Below, piece after piece: positions 44,862 through 53,217 of a stretch of DNA of 61,130 nt. Under the pieces are notes generated by a model. It was not told the origin of the DNA. It searched no databases and was given only the letters and a program-made list of their open reading frames with translations. The stretch's first letter is position 1. Each line of letters begins with the position of its first letter. This DNA is from JACCZR01 sp035296565 (GTDB taxonomy: Bacteria; Actinomycetota; Thermoleophilia; Solirubrobacterales; Thermoleophilaceae). The position numbers were made by a program, and so were the translations under genes. The stretch lies in the NCBI GenBank assembly GCA_035296565.1, contig DATHAQ010000007.1, positions 1-61,130 of the forward strand, in the 5' to 3' direction.

Positions 44862-45305
44862 GTGAGCCCCGGCCAGGCCCAGCGGACGGTCGTGCTCGTC
44901 ATGCGTGCGCTGGTCGTCGCCTTCGCGTTCAGCGGCGTCCTGTTCCTTGTCGCGCCGGACGGCGTCATCGGCACCGTGGACGACGTGGGCGACGCCATCG
45001 GCGGCTTCAGCGACGGCCCGGCGTCCGAGCAGAAGCTGTGGGTGGCACTGTCCTTCGCGTACATGGTGGTAATCACCGGCATCGCCGCCGTGGTCTCCAC
45101 CGACGTCGTCCGCTATCGGCCGCTGATCCTGGTGCTGGCCGCCGGCAAGATCGCCTCGTCGGTGCCCGCGCTCGGCTTTTACCTGTTCCACCGCGACGAT
45201 TTCATGTACCTCGTGACCTTCCTCGTGGACGGCACCCTGGTCTTCGTCGCCCTGGGGTGCTGGGTGCTTGCCGGCAGGGTCGCCCGTCCCGTGGTGACGG
45301 CGTGA
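44862..45305 (+). CDS. Four-helix membrane protein, unknown function
   Basis: 147 residues with about four membrane helices (14-32, 58-78, 86-104, 115-135). No motif recognised. GTG start is fixed by the -10 element. Overlaps the P450 start as GTGA, so the two proteins are made together; it may support the oxygenase or be unrelated. Confidence 0.78.
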   Translation: MSPGQAQRTVVLVMRALVVAFAFSGVLFLVAPDGVIGTVDDVGDAIGGFSDGPASEQKLWVALSFAYMVVITGIAAVVSTDVVRYRPLILVLAAGKIASSVPALGFYLFHRDDFMYLVTFLVDGTLVFVALGCWVLAGRVARPVVTA

Positions 45306-46510
45306 GCACGACCGCCCTCACCCGGGTCGACGAGCTCGACCCCCCCGAGCTTCCCTACGACGACCCTGCCCTGCGGGGCCCGCGCTTTCACGAGGTGCTC
45401 TCCGAGCTGCGCGAGCGCAGCTGGCTGGCCAGGGTCCCGCTGGGCTACGCCGTGCTCGACCGCGAGTCGGCGGCTTTCTTCCTGCGCACCCGCTCTGCCA
45501 CGTTCCCCGGCCTGAAGATTGCCGAGATCTTCCAGATCGACGAGGGCCCGCTGGCCGAGGAGATCCGCCGCAACATCCTCCACCTGAACGGCGAGGATCA
45601 CAGCCGCCTGCGCAACCTGGTCAATCCCTCCTTCACCCCGCGCGCGGCCAACTGCTGGCGCCCCGCGATGCGCGAGGTCCTCGACGGACTCTGGCGGGGC
45701 GGGGACGGCTGCGAGTTCGTGCAGAGCTTCGCCAAGGCCTACCCGTCGATGGTGATCGCCACGGTGATGGGCGCGCCGCTCGAGGACGCCCCGCGACTGC
45801 ACCACTGGTCGGACTGGATCCAGCGCCAGTTCGACGCCACCGCCCTCATGGAGCAGCGCCCCCAGATCGAGGAGGCCGTGCAGGAGTTCTACGACTGGGC
45901 CGCCGAGCTGCTGAAGCGCCGGCGCGACGACCCCCGCGAGGACCTCATCTCGACCCTCCTGGCCGCCCGCTATGAGGGTGACCGCCTCGACGACGACGAG
46001 CTCGTCAACCTCGTGCTCAACGTGCTCGTGGGCGGCGTCGACACCACCCAGTCCCAGCTGGCCCAGGCCATGCGGCTGTTCGCCGAGCATCCCGAGCAGT
46101 GGGAGGCCCTGCGCGCCGACCCCGAGCTGGCGCCCGCGGCGGTGTGGGAGGCCCTGCGGGTGGAGCCGATCACGCCCTTCACCGCGCGCATCGCCCTCGA
46201 GGACATCGAGTTCCGCGACGTGCTGTTCCCCGAGGGGACGGTGGTGATGGTCGCGGCCGCGTCGGCCAACCGCGACGGCGTGGACCCGAGCTTCGACATC
46301 ACGGCCAAGCGCGACGTCGGCAAGCCGCTGACCTTCGGCGCCGGCCCGCACTATTGCCTGGGAGCCAATCTCGCCCAGGCAGAGATGCAGGAGGGGCTGC
46401 GGTTCTTCGCCGAGCGCATGCCCGGCTTGGAGCTCGACGGCGAGCCCGGGTACGGCTCGGTGCAGGGCGTGTACGGCCTGGACCGTCTGCCGCTGCGCTG
46501 GGACGCCTAG
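45302..46510 (+). CDS. Cytochrome P450
   Basis: 402 residues, bacterial class I size. I-helix VLVGGVDTTQSQLAQAM (about 239-255), K-helix E-x-x-R in VWEALRVEP, and heme-binding FGAGPHYCLGANLA with Cys352. Oxidises a small hydrophobic substrate with electrons from a ferredoxin system that is not in the window. Substrate unknown. Stop shares CTAG with a convergent membrane gene. Confidence 0.94.
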   Translation: MSTTALTRVDELDPPELPYDDPALRGPRFHEVLSELRERSWLARVPLGYAVLDRESAAFFLRTRSATFPGLKIAEIFQIDEGPLAEEIRRNILHLNGEDHSRLRNLVNPSFTPRAANCWRPAMREVLDGLWRGGDGCEFVQSFAKAYPSMVIATVMGAPLEDAPRLHHWSDWIQRQFDATALMEQRPQIEEAVQEFYDWAAELLKRRRDDPREDLISTLLAARYEGDRLDDDELVNLVLNVLVGGVDTTQSQLAQAMRLFAEHPEQWEALRADPELAPAAVWEALRVEPITPFTARIALEDIEFRDVLFPEGTVVMVAAASANRDGVDPSFDITAKRDVGKPLTFGAGPHYCLGANLAQAEMQEGLRFFAERMPGLELDGEPGYGSVQGVYGLDRLPLRWDA

Positions 46511-47058
46511 GCCGGCGTCTCCTCCGCGCGGAAGGCCTTCCCCTGCTCCTCCTTCTTCAGCGCGCGTGAGGAGGCCAAGGCGACCACCGCCAGCACCACC
46601 AGCGTCAGCGGCGCGCCGGCCTTGACCGTCGTGCCGACGTCCAGTCCCGGCTGCTGGACGATGCGGTAGGCCACGAGCAGCGCTGCCAGCGCCGCGGTCA
46701 GCGCGGCCGCTGCGCTGGGGGTCCCCGGCGGCTCGAAGCGCCGGCCCGCCGCCCGGGAGAAGGCCGCCACGGCCACGAAGGCCACGGTGGCGAACAGGAG
46801 CACCAGCAGCAGCGAGTCGATGAAGCCCTGCGGTTGCACCGCGTTGCGCTCGGCCCCCTCGGCGCGCTCGGCGGCCCGCTCCTGGACCTCGCGGCCGATC
46901 TCGCCGCTGGGCCCGGGGTTGGGGTCCTCGATGTGCTCGATGCGCCGGGCCTCCTCGCCCTGCACCGTGCTGTACCAGTCGACGCCCATCGTGAACAGCA
47001 GCGCACCCGCGGCCACGAAGGCCACCCAGTCCCAGCCGTTGAGCCGTTCGAAGCTCAC
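46507..47058 (-). CDS. Membrane protein, unknown function
   Basis: 183 residues, four hydrophobic segments (11-29, 77-98, 111-130, 145-163) with an acidic loop rich in E, R and A at 34-72. Not recognised. GTG start overlaps the next gene's stop as GTGA; the two membrane genes look like a pair with similar topology (W-D/W-Y near the first helix). Confidence 0.75.
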   Translation of the reverse strand: MSFERLNGWDWVAFVAAGALLFTMGVDWYSTVQGEEARRIEHIEDPNPGPSGEIGREVQERAAERAEGAERNAVQPQGFIDSLLLVLLFATVAFVAVAAFSRAAGRRFEPPGTPSAAAALTAALAALLVAYRIVQQPGLDVGTTVKAGAPLTLVVLAVVALASSRALKKEEQGKAFRAEETPA

Positions 47059-47588
47059 GGCGTTGCGAGCCGCTCGGCCTCGGGCGCCCGGTCGACCGGC
47101 TTGCCCGTCTGGTCGGTGAGGCGGCCGCCCTTGCTCAGGCGCTCGTCGCGCATAGAAAACAGCGCGCCCACGAACATCGCTGCGGTCGCGAGCAGCGCCA
47201 GGTAGACGCCGCCTGCCGTCCCGGTCTCGACCCGGGTCTCCGGGGGCACGCCGCCGCCGGGAGCCGGCGAGTAGCCGAGATGGACGAGCACGACCACGAA
47301 GCCGATCACCGAGGCCGCCGACAGCAGGCTCGCGTAGGCGATCGGGACGGCGACGGTCTTCTCTGCCGCCGTGGTGATCGCCAGGCCGACCGCGGCCACG
47401 GCGACCACCAAGAGCAGGAGGTCCGCCACGGCGAGTGCCTCGAACGCATTCTGCGAGGGCAGGGAGGGCCGCGGGCCGAACGAGGTGGCCACCTCGTGCG
47501 TGTACCAGGGCAGCAGCAGGGCAAGTAGGAGCAGGACGCCCGAGAAGCCGGCGATCACTTCCCCCGCGCGTAGGCGCCGCAGGTCCAC
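47055..47588 (-). CDS. Membrane protein, unknown function
   Basis: 177 residues from GTG 47588, about four helices (13-30, 55-78, 87-108, 130-150). Start chosen because TACCCT ends 7 nt before it; a CTG at 47597 that overlaps the folD stop as CTGA is rejected as a start for this reason. Possible topological relative of the following protein. Function unknown. Confidence 0.75.
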   Translation of the reverse strand: MDLRRLRAGEVIAGFSGVLLLLALLLPWYTHEVATSFGPRPSLPSQNAFEALAVADLLLLVVAVAAVGLAITTAAEKTVAVPIAYASLLSAASVIGFVVVLVHLGYSPAPGGGVPPETRVETGTAGGVYLALLATAAMFVGALFSMRDERLSKGGRLTDQTGKPVDRAPEAERLATP

Positions 47589-47593
47589 GCCGC

Positions 47594-48430
47594 TCAGGGT
47601 ACGGCCTCCAGCTGGGCCTTGGCCGCGGCGACGGTGTTGACCAGCAGCATCGCGCGGGTCATCGGCCCGACTCCCCCGGGCACCGGCGTGATGGCGCCGG
47701 CGACCCCGCTGACGCCGTCGAAGTCGACGTCGCCGGTCAGGCCCTCGTCGGTGCGGTTGGTCCCCACGTCGATGACCGTTGCGCCCTCGCGCACCATGTC
47801 GGCGGTGATCAGGCCGGGCACGCCGGCAGCGGCGATGAGCACGTCCGCCCGGCGGCAGCTGGCCGCCAGGTCGCGTGTGCGCGAGTGGCAGTGGGTCACT
47901 GTCGCGTTGGCCGCCAGCAGCAGCGCGGCGAGCGGCTTGCCCACCAGCTGCGAGCGGCCCACGACCACGGCCTCGGCGCCCTCCAGCTCCACGCCGGCGT
48001 GGGCCAGCAGCTCCATCACGCCGGCGGGGGTGCACGGCACCTGGCCCGGCCGGCCCTGGGCCAGCAGGCCGGCGCTCAGGGGGGTCAGCCCGTCCACGTC
48101 CTTGCGCGGGTCGATCAGGGCGGTCATCTCGGCGTCGTCCACGCCGTCGGGCAGGGGAAGCTGGAGCAGGATCCCGTTAATTCGCGGCTCGGCGTTCAGC
48201 TCGGCGAGCAGCTCCGCCACCTCACCGGGAGCGGGCTCGTGATGGAAGGACTCGATCCCCACCTGGGCCGAGTCCTCGCGCTTCATGCGCACGTACACCG
48301 CCGAGGCGGGGTCTTCTCCCACCAGGACGGTTGCGAGGCCGGGGGCCGTGGGCATCGCGGCCACCTCCCCCGCGACACGCTCGCGGACGGCGGCAGCCAC
48401 CGCCTTTCCGTCGATCAGCCGGGCGGCCAT
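47594..48430 (-). CDS. folD: Bifunctional methylenetetrahydrofolate dehydrogenase/cyclohydrolase
   Basis: 278 residues. Interconverts methylene-, methenyl- and formyl-tetrahydrofolate with NADP. YVRMKREDSAQVGI (catalytic Lys, about 47-60), QLPLP (about 95-99), DPRKDVDGLTPLSAG (about 107-121), VVGRSQLVGKPLAALLLAANATVTHCHSRT (about 155-185) and PVPGGVGPMTRAMLL (about 250-264). ATG overlaps the helicase stop as ATGA. Confidence 0.96.
   Translation of the reverse strand: MAARLIDGKAVAAAVRERVAGEVAAMPTAPGLATVLVGEDPASAVYVRMKREDSAQVGIESFHHEPAPGEVAELLAELNAEPRINGILLQLPLPDGVDDAEMTALIDPRKDVDGLTPLSAGLLAQGRPGQVPCTPAGVMELLAHAGVELEGAEAVVVGRSQLVGKPLAALLLAANATVTHCHSRTRDLAASCRRADVLIAAAGVPGLITADMVREGATVIDVGTNRTDEGLTGDVDFDGVSGVAGAITPVPGGVGPMTRAMLLVNTVAAAKAQLEAVP
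47596..47601 (-). promoter_or_regulatory. Leaderless -10 element for the 47055-47588 gene
   Basis: TACCCT, 7 nt, then GTG at 47588. It lies within the last codons of folD. Confidence 0.5.
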
Positions 48431-50595
48431 CAGCCTCTTTTCTTGAGCGGCGCGTAATCCGCCATCAGGGTGCGCTCGGAGCCGTCGTCGGCGAAGCGCA
48501 CCGTCACCTGGTCGCCGTGCGAGGCGATGATGACGCCCTCGCCAAAGCGCGCGTGCACCACGTCGTCGCCCGTGGCGAAGCTACCGCCGCCGCTTGGGGC
48601 GGCCGCCGGCGAGCCGGTCTGCCAGCTGGCGGTGGCCTCGCGCCCGGTGAACTGCTCGCCGGCGTCGGTCAGCTCGGCGGGGATCTCCCCGATGAAGCGG
48701 CTGGGCAGGTTGAAGTCCCGCCCTCCGTACATCACCCGCGTGCGCGCGTGGGTCACGTACAGCTCACGCTTGGCTCGCGTGAGGCCCACGTAGCAGAGCC
48801 GGCGCTCCTCCTCGAGGTCCCCCGCCTCCACCGCCCGGGAGTGCGGGAAGACGCCGTCCTCGCAGCCGATCATGAACACGATCTCGAACTCGAGGCCCTT
48901 GGCGTTGTGAAGGGTCATGAGCGTGACGATCCCCTCCTCGTCGCGCAGATCGTCCTGCTGGGAGAAGAGGGCGATCTGCTGGAGGAACTCCTCGACCGAG
49001 GGCTCCTCGCTGGTCGTCTCGTACTCGCGCCCCACGCTCACGAGCTCCTCGAGGTTCTCCAGCCGGCCCTGCGACTCGATCGTCCGCTCGGCCTCCAGGG
49101 CGGCCAGGTAGCCGGTCTCCTCCAGCGTCTCCTGCAGCAGGTCGCCGACCGACGCGTCGCCCTCGGCCCGCTCGCGCAGGCGCTCCATCGTCGACATGAA
49201 GCGCGCGACCGACTTGCGCGCGGCCGCGGCGAGTCCGGGGATCTCGTCCGGCGCGGCGGCCACGTCGAAGACCGGCTCCCCGACCGTGTTGGCATAGGCG
49301 GTGATGCGTGCCTGGGAGGTGTCGCCTATGCCCCGGCGCGGCGAGTTGACCACGCGACCGAAGGACACCGTGTCGTGGGGGTTGACGAGCAGCGTGAGGT
49401 AGGCCAGCGCGTCCTTGATCTCGGCCCGTTCGTAGAAGCGGGTGCCGCCGATCACCTGGTAGCCGACCTGATAGCGGACCAGCATGTCCTCCAGGACCCG
49501 GGACTGCGCATTGGTCCGGTAGAAGACCGCCACGTCGTCTCGCGAGCCGCCGGCGTCTACGTGGCGCTCGATCGCGCTGACCACGAAACGCGCCTCGGCA
49601 TGCTCGTCCTCGAGCTCGCGGATGTGCACGGGCTCGCCCTGGCCCAGGTCGCTCCACAGGGCCTTCTCCATGCGGCCGCGGTTGTGGGAGATGACTCCGT
49701 TGGCGGCGGAGAGGATGGTCTGGGTGGAGCGGTAGTTCTGCTCCAGCTTGACCGTGTGGGCGTCGGGGAACGCGTCCTGGAAGTCCAGGATGTTGCGGAT
49801 GTCGGCGCCGCGGAAGCGGTAGATCGACTGGTCGTCGTCGCCGACGACGCAGAGGTTGCGGTGCTCCTCGGCCAGCAGCTGCAGCCAGCGGTACTGGGCG
49901 CGGTTGGTGTCCTGGTACTCGTCGACCAGCACGTGCCGGAAGCTGTTGCGGTAGCGGTCTCGCACCTCGGGGAAGAGCTCGAACAGGTTCACCGAGCGAA
50001 ACAGCAGGTCGTCGAAGTCCATCGCGTTGCCCGAGTGCATCCGCTGCTCGTAGAGGTCGTAGACGTCGGCGGCCGTCTGCTCGAAGAACGACTCCACCTT
50101 GAGTCGGTAGGCCTCGGCGTCCAGCAGCTGGTTCTTGGCGTCGGAGATCTGGCGCTTGATCCCCCGTGGCGGGAAGCGCTTGGGGTCCACGTCCAGCTCC
50201 TCGGTGCAGTTCTTGACCAGGCGCACCGAGTCGGCCTCGTCGTAGATCGTGAAGCCGCGCGTGTAGCCCAGCCGCTCGGCCTCGGCCCGCAGGATGCGGG
50301 CGCAGGCGGAGTGGAAGGTCATCACCCACATCGCGCGCGAGCGCCGGCCCACCAGCGCCCCGACGCGTTCCCGCATCTCGTTGGCTGCCTTGTTGGTGAA
50401 GGTGATGGCGAGGATCTCGCCCGGCTGGGCCTGCCCGGTGCCCACCAGGTGCGCGATGCGGTGGGTGAGCACGCGGGTCTTGCCCGAGCCTGCCCCAGCC
50501 AGGATCAGCAGCGGCCCCTCGTCGTGCAGCACCGCCTCCCGCTGGGGGGAGTTCAGGCCCTCGAGAAGGGTCGCGGGCTCCTTCACCGTGCTCAC
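48430..50595 (-). CDS. pcrA: UvrD/PcrA-type DNA helicase
   Basis: 721 residues, superfamily 1A 3'-5' helicase. Motif I LAGAGSGKTRVLTHR (about 32-46), motif Ia ITFTNKAANEMRER, motif II LVDEYQDTN (about 224-232), motif III GDDDQSIYRFRGAD (about 247-260), EQNYRSTQ (motif IV), TLHNAKGLEFEIVF (motif V), LCYVGLTRAKREL (motif VI), and a C-terminal PcrA Tudor-like tail (VHARFGEGVIIASHGDQVTVRF). Repairs DNA and removes RNA polymerase or RecA. GTG with TATTCT 7 nt upstream; the longer frame to 50652 is not needed. Confidence 0.94.
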   Translation of the reverse strand: MSTVKEPATLLEGLNSPQREAVLHDEGPLLILAGAGSGKTRVLTHRIAHLVGTGQAQPGEILAITFTNKAANEMRERVGALVGRRSRAMWVMTFHSACARILRAEAERLGYTRGFTIYDEADSVRLVKNCTEELDVDPKRFPPRGIKRQISDAKNQLLDAEAYRLKVESFFEQTAADVYDLYEQRMHSGNAMDFDDLLFRSVNLFELFPEVRDRYRNSFRHVLVDEYQDTNRAQYRWLQLLAEEHRNLCVVGDDDQSIYRFRGADIRNILDFQDAFPDAHTVKLEQNYRSTQTILSAANGVISHNRGRMEKALWSDLGQGEPVHIRELEDEHAEARFVVSAIERHVDAGGSRDDVAVFYRTNAQSRVLEDMLVRYQVGYQVIGGTRFYERAEIKDALAYLTLLVNPHDTVSFGRVVNSPRRGIGDTSQARITAYANTVGEPVFDVAAAPDEIPGLAAAARKSVARFMSTMERLRERAEGDASVGDLLQETLEETGYLAALEAERTIESQGRLENLEELVSVGREYETTSEEPSVEEFLQQIALFSQQDDLRDEEGIVTLMTLHNAKGLEFEIVFMIGCEDGVFPHSRAVEAGDLEEERRLCYVGLTRAKRELYVTHARTRVMYGGRDFNLPSRFIGEIPAELTDAGEQFTGREATASWQTGSPAAAPSGGGSFATGDDVVHARFGEGVIIASHGDQVTVRFADDGSERTLMADYAPLKKRG

Positions 50596-50602
50596 CTTCC
50601 CG

Positions 50603-50608
50603 AGAATA
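50603..50608 (-). promoter_or_regulatory. Leaderless -10 element for pcrA (and folD)
   Basis: TATTCT, 7 nt, then GTG at 50595. Confidence 0.6.
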
Positions 50609-50627
50609 CGAGTGCGCCCGGCCGCGA

Positions 50628-50787
50628 CTCTCGCTAAGTTGCCGGGTTCCATAACCCAAAGCCGAGTCCCATCCGCGCAGGGCGGACGGGAGCGGGGGAA
50701 CCACGCACGTGGGGCGAATCGCCGGATGCTTCCGGCGTAGCGCGATCTCTTCAGCGCGAGCCCGTCAGCTAACCCCGTAGGCGTGAG
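50628..50787 (+). promoter_or_regulatory. c-di-AMP riboswitch (ydaO/yuaA type)
   Basis: 160-nt leader of the NlpC/P60 gene. It has the invariant blocks in order: CGCTAAG, AGCGGGGGAACCA, GGGGCGAATC, and the 3' core CCCGTCAGCTAACC-CCGTAGGC (50761-50782). The ends CTCTCGC (50628-50634) and GCGTGAG (50781-50787) pair to close P1. This riboswitch class binds cyclic di-AMP and usually turns off cell-wall hydrolase and osmolyte genes; here it precedes exactly such a hydrolase. Confidence 0.92.
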
Positions 50788-50810
50788 AAGAGAAAGGGAC
50801 TCGCCTCGAA

Positions 50811-51545
50811 ATGGCTCGAACGATTCGCCTCGCGCTGGCCGTCGGCGCGCTGCTGGCCCTCACGGTCGCTCCCGCCGCCCACGCGGCGCCATATGGCTCC
50901 CGGACCCTCAAGCAGGGCATGAAGGGCAGCGACGTCAAGACCCTTCAGCGCTACCTGACCAGGGCCGGCCACCGCACCACCCGCGACGGCCACTTCGGTC
51001 GCGGCACCACGCGCAGCGTCAAGCGCTTCGAGCGTGAGGAGGACCTCCGCGTCAACGGCGTGGTCACCCGCCCCGACGCGCGGAGGATCAAGCGCGCGGC
51101 CGCCTCCGCCACGCCCGAGGACACCGCGCCCTCGGCCGAGCGGGCAAGGCTCGGGCGCAACGGCCTGGCCGTCGCGCCCACCTCGGCGCCCGAGCGCGTC
51201 AAGCAGGTGATCGCCGCGGCCAACAGGATCGCCAAGAAACCCTACGTCTACGGCGGGGGGCACGGCGACGGCGAGTCGCGCGGCTACGACTGCTCGGGCT
51301 CTGTCTCCTACGCGCTGAAGGGCGGCCGCATGCTCGGCCGCTCGCTGGACTCGACCGGCTTCATGTCCTACGGCCGGCGGGGCCGTGGGAAGTGGATCAC
51401 GACGCGGGCCAACAGCGGCCACGCCTACATGATCGTGGCCGGCCTGCGCTTCGACACCAGCGCCCGCAAGCGGACGGGGACCCGCTGGTCGAGGCGGATG
51501 CGCTCGCCGCGCGGCTACACCGCCCGGCACCCGCGCGGGTTCTGA
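50811..51545 (+). CDS. Secreted NlpC/P60-like peptidoglycan hydrolase with PG-binding domain
   Basis: 244 residues. Signal peptide 1-26 (A-H-A). Peptidoglycan-binding type 1 domain about 33-95 (LKQGMKGSDVKTLQRYLTRAGHRTTRDGHFGRGTTRSVKRFE). Linker, then C-terminal NlpC/P60-like domain about 128-240 with Cys161 in GYDCSGSVSYAL and His204 in SGHAYMIV. Probably cuts peptide stems of peptidoglycan. ATG is 23 nt after the c-di-AMP riboswitch, with AAAGGGA upstream. Regulation by c-di-AMP is expected. Stop abuts the convergent permease stop (TGATCA). Confidence 0.9.
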   Translation: MARTIRLALAVGALLALTVAPAAHAAPYGSRTLKQGMKGSDVKTLQRYLTRAGHRTTRDGHFGRGTTRSVKRFEREEDLRVNGVVTRPDARRIKRAAASATPEDTAPSAERARLGRNGLAVAPTSAPERVKQVIAAANRIAKKPYVYGGGHGDGESRGYDCSGSVSYALKGGRMLGRSLDSTGFMSYGRRGRGKWITTRANSGHAYMIVAGLRFDTSARKRTGTRWSRRMRSPRGYTARHPRGF

Positions 51546-52364
51546 TCAGAGGTCGCGGCTGAGGAAGATCGTTCTGGCGCCGACGGCCAGCAGGCCGAGG
51601 TAGAAAAGGGTCCAGAGGACCAGCGCGAGGCCGCTGGGGCCACCGAGGATGTCGGCGGTGTCGATGTCCGGCCCCAGCGAGCCCAGCGCGGAGAGGTACA
51701 GCGCCATGAACGGAAGCAGCCATCCGGCCAGCTCCGAGACGCCCTTGAGCGCGCTGCTGTCGAGCCCGATTGCCAACTGGTGCAGCAGCGCGCCGCCCAA
51801 GCCTGCCCCGAAGAGCATGAACACGGCAATGCCGTTGGCCGTGCTGGACAGGAAGGTCGAGCCCAGCAGCGACAGCAGGCACACCACCAGCACCGCTCCC
51901 ACCAGACCCAGCGTGGCGCCCGGCAGCGAGTCGGGGACCCACTGGCCGACGCTGGCGGTGAGCACCACCAGCAGCAGGAAGAACGCGACCACGTAGGCGC
52001 TGGACATGCCGGCCGCGGCGGTCAGGCGGGCGGCCAGCAGGCGCGTGCGCCCCAGCGGCCGTACCAACAGCGGCTGCAGCAGGCCGCGCTCGGCGTCCCC
52101 GCGGACCGTGCCGATCGTCAGGAAGATCGCCAGGGTGGTGCCGAGGAAGAGCACCACGAACATCGCGAAGCCGAGCAGCCCCGCACCGGCGGCGGCGTGC
52201 TCGCCGCCGCCGGGATCGAAGTCGCTCAGCCCGCCGAAGATCGCGGCCGCGCCCGCGGTGTAGACCGCCACGAAAGAGGCGCTCAGCACCAGCACCACCA
52301 AGAACACGCGGCGGCGCACGCTCTCCTGGATCGCGTAGCGCACCACCGTCGCGAACGGGGTCAA
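51546..52364 (-). CDS. ABC-2 type transporter permease
   Basis: 272 residues, six hydrophobic segments with the ABC-2 pattern: one near the start, long extracytoplasmic loop, then five helices, and V-R-G-D-x-E-x-G-L-L-Q-P-L-L-V-R-P-L coupling helix at about 86-105. Partner of the adjacent ATPase; TTG start overlaps the ATPase stop as TTGA. Substrate (drug, lipid or glycan) unknown. Confidence 0.88.
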   Translation of the reverse strand: MTPFATVVRYAIQESVRRRVFLVVLVLSASFVAVYTAGAAAIFGGLSDFDPGGGEHAAAGAGLLGFAMFVVLFLGTTLAIFLTIGTVRGDAERGLLQPLLVRPLGRTRLLAARLTAAAGMSSAYVVAFFLLLVVLTASVGQWVPDSLPGATLGLVGAVLVVCLLSLLGSTFLSSTANGIAVFMLFGAGLGGALLHQLAIGLDSSALKGVSELAGWLLPFMALYLSALGSLGPDIDTADILGGPSGLALVLWTLFYLGLLAVGARTIFLSRDL

Positions 52365-53185
52365 GCGCCCACCGCCTCGAGGTAGACGTCCTCCAGGGTC
52401 GAGGCCAGGACCCGCACCCCGTAGACCTCCTCACCCGCCGCCACGAGCTCGGCGACGATCTGTGGCACGTGCTCGCGAGTGGCCCCCTCCCACAGCCGCG
52501 GCCCGGCCGCCGTCTCCACCTCCACGCCGCGCGGGCGTACCAGCTCGGCAGGGCGGCCGCTGCGCACCACGCGACCGTTCACGAGCACCACCACCCGGTC
52601 GCAGACCAGCTCCACCTCGCTGAGCAGGTGCGAGTTCAACAGCACGCTGATTCCCCGCTGCTTGAGGGACAGCAGCAGCTCCCGCACCGCGCGGCGGCCG
52701 GCCGGGTCGAGGGCGCTGGCCGGCTCGTCGAGCAGGAGCAGGTGGGGAGTGCCGACCAGCGCCTGGGCGACGCCGAGGCGCTGCTGCATGCCCTTGGACA
52801 TCGAGTCGACCTTCACCCGCCGGGCGTCGCTCAGGCCGACCATTCCCAGCAGCGCGACACGCTCCTCCTCCCCCGCTCGAGAACCCGTCAGGCCCTGGTG
52901 CAGCTCGATGACCTCCTCGGCGGTCAGCCAGCCGGGGAAGCGAAACAGCTCGGCCAGGTAGCCGATACGGCTGAGCGCGGCCGGGGACCCTGCGGCCTGG
53001 CCGTAGACGGTCACCGAGCCCGCGCTCGGGCGAAGCAGCCCGCACGCGCTCTTGACCAGCGTGGTCTTGCCCGCGCCGTTCGGGCCCAGCAGGCCGACGA
53101 GCTCGCCCTGGCCGATGCTCAGGTCCACGGAGTCGAGCGCCACCTTGGCGCCGTAGTGCTTGGAAAGGCCACGGCACTCGAGCAC
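52361..53185 (-). CDS. ABC transporter ATP-binding protein
   Basis: 274 residues from GTG 53185. Walker A LLGPNGAGKTTL (about 32-43), Q-loop, signature MSKGMQQRLGVAQAL (about 128-142), Walker B LLLLDEPASALDP (about 149-161) and switch His in LNSHLLSEVE. The C-terminal 50 residues resemble those of ABC-2 exporters. Start: GTG 53185 has TAGAGT 7 nt upstream; another GTG at 53194 overlaps that -10 and would add three residues. Confidence 0.92.
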   Translation of the reverse strand: MLECRGLSKHYGAKVALDSVDLSIGQGELVGLLGPNGAGKTTLVKSACGLLRPSAGSVTVYGQAAGSPAALSRIGYLAELFRFPGWLTAEEVIELHQGLTGSRAGEEERVALLGMVGLSDARRVKVDSMSKGMQQRLGVAQALVGTPHLLLLDEPASALDPAGRRAVRELLLSLKQRGISVLLNSHLLSEVELVCDRVVVLVNGRVVRSGRPAELVRPRGVEVETAAGPRLWEGATREHVPQIVAELVAAGEEVYGVRVLASTLEDVYLEAVGA

Positions 53186-53192
53186 CGGGCGC

Positions 53193-53198
53193 ACTCTA
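53193..53198 (-). promoter_or_regulatory. Leaderless -10 element for ABC exporter genes
   Basis: TAGAGT, 7 nt, then GTG at 53185. Divergent from the Qng1 promoter 7 bp away. Confidence 0.55.
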
Positions 53199-53204
53199 GG
53201 GGCC

Positions 53205-53210
53205 TACCCT
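53205..53210 (+). promoter_or_regulatory. Leaderless -10 element for queuosine-salvage gene
   Basis: TACCCT, 7 nt, then ATG at 53218. Confidence 0.6.
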
Positions 53211-53217
53211 GCGCCCG

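Noticed and set aside
47595..47597. CTG start for the 47055-47588 membrane gene, overlapping the folD stop as CTGA
   Set aside because: A canonical GTG three codons downstream has a leaderless -10 at the right spacing.
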